Source: Proteiniphilum sp. (GTDB taxonomy: Bacteria; Bacteroidota; Bacteroidia; Bacteroidales; Dysgonomonadaceae). From it: 64,000 bases of DNA. Below, in pieces: positions 63,539 to 64,000 of this stretch. A program made the translations under genes and the position numbers. Under the pieces are notes generated by a model. The model did no database searches. It had not been told where the DNA came from and worked only from the letters and a program-made list of their open reading frames with translations. The DNA is taken from assembly GCA_018433945.1 (NCBI GenBank), contig JAHDQF010000015.1, positions 1 to 64,000 of the forward strand, written 5' to 3'. Numbering within the stretch: the first letter of the stretch is position 1; each line of letters opens with the position of its first letter.

Positions 63539-64000
63539 ATGAAACATATCATCTATGCAATAGTATTTGTGGTTATCGGTGCATTTTCACTCACGTCGTG
63601 TGACGACTTTCTGAACATGCAACCCACGAACTCCGGTAATGCCTCTGGGGCAATAGCTACACCGGCCGATGCAAAAGTAGCCCTTAATGGAATTATGAGT
63701 TCCATGACATCATCCAGTTACTATGGGCGAAACTTTTTTATGTACGGAGATGCCAAAGGTGGTGATTTGACGATCTATTCTGCAGGTCGGGGTTTGGACG
63801 GTCTTTATTCATTCTCCCACACACCAACGTCGGGGAGCTATTCCGGTTTCTGGACAGTAGGTTATTACTGTATCATGCAGATCAATAACTTACTCGAAAA
63901 CATCAATAGGCTTCAGGAGGCAGGAACCGCAGGACTCGATTTTTATGAAGGACAGGCGTTGACTTTGCGTGCACTTATCTATTTCGATCTGGTTCGCCTT
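63539..64000 (+). CDS. SusD/RagB-family lipoprotein, N-terminal part (cut by window edge)
   Basis: 154 codons visible from the ATG at 63539, still open at the window end. The lipoprotein signal is AFSLTSCDDFLNM with lipobox Cys. The typical SusD start follows: P-T-N segment, ATPADAKVALNGIMSSM, FMYGDAKGGDL, and the helix INNLLENINRLQE, then ALTLRALIYFDLVRL. SusD binds substrate as the lid of the SusC pore. It follows susC by 16 bases and surely shares its transcript. Confidence 0.95.
   Translation, partial: MKHIIYAIVFVVIGAFSLTSCDDFLNMQPTNSGNASGAIATPADAKVALNGIMSSMTSSSYYGRNFFMYGDAKGGDLTIYSAGRGLDGLYSFSHTPTSGSYSGFWTVGYYCIMQINNLLENINRLQEAGTAGLDFYEGQALTLRALIYFDLVRL

Noticed and set aside
1..64000. 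tRNA and rRNA genes
   Set aside because: No cloverleaf with a GTTCGA-type T-loop in the right context and no rRNA-like conserved sequence was found by eye; a tRNAscan or Infernal run would settle this.

Overview
The window is chromosomal DNA of an anaerobic, fermentative member of the Bacteroidota, most likely the Dysgonomonadaceae/Porphyromonadaceae side of Bacteroidales (Proteiniphilum/Petrimonas-like; this placement is inference). The signs are Bacteroidota -7 promoter boxes of the form TAnnTTTG, a SusC/SusD pair, the gene order lysS-gpsA-pgi, the OMP-TPR-lptC-CNNM/CBS-ppiD block, PPi-dependent phosphofructokinase, and fermentative [FeFe]-hydrogenases. No rRNA, tRNA or CRISPR array was seen.

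Layout. 1-3.2 kb is a decaying carbohydrate locus: the 5' end of an ISAzo13-type transposase, a truncated TIM-barrel lipoprotein, an AAA/DUF4143 ATPase, and a Gfo/Idh/MocA oxidoreductase broken by an internal deletion and a frameshift. An AGE-family epimerase follows. 4.9-15 kb is housekeeping on the minus strand: a MurU-like nucleotidyltransferase, an AmgK-like kinase fused to a RapZ C-terminal domain, nadE, a HAD phosphatase, pgi, gpsA and lysS. A small VapBC-like toxin-antitoxin pair sits on the plus strand between murU and amgK-rapZ.

15.3-33.5 kb is the centrepiece, an 18-kb [FeFe]-hydrogenase island. Two complete HydABC sets flank a sensory-type [FeFe]-hydrogenase module, and the convergent maturase operon hydG-hydF-hydE closes it. 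Set 1 has a HydB fused to an NfnB/GltD-like NADPH:FAD domain and a HydA with a Cys-to-Ser change in the first H-cluster motif. Set 2 is conventional HydD-HydB-HydA-HydC. The middle module is DRTGG, RsbW-like ATPase, HydS-like hydrogenase with a Tyr in the proton-transfer position, DRTGG, PHP phosphoesterase and HATPase. The arrangement suggests an H2- or redox-sensing phospho-switch placed between two H2-evolving enzymes with different pyridine-nucleotide partners. The sensory output is inference.

33.6-58.4 kb is mostly core genes: dapA, a relic toxin-antitoxin locus, an M13 peptidase, ribE, the envelope block (OMP, TPR, lptC, CNNM/CBS, ppiD), pfp, sucA-sucB, a UvrD-type helicase, a HigBA-like toxin-antitoxin pair, a small OMP, thymidine kinase and mutS. 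58.6-60.3 kb is an AT-rich accessory patch (AbiEii-type toxin with a DUF6922 partner, a sirtuin fragment, an IS4-type transposase relic). It leads into a SusC/SusD pair whose SusD runs off the right edge.
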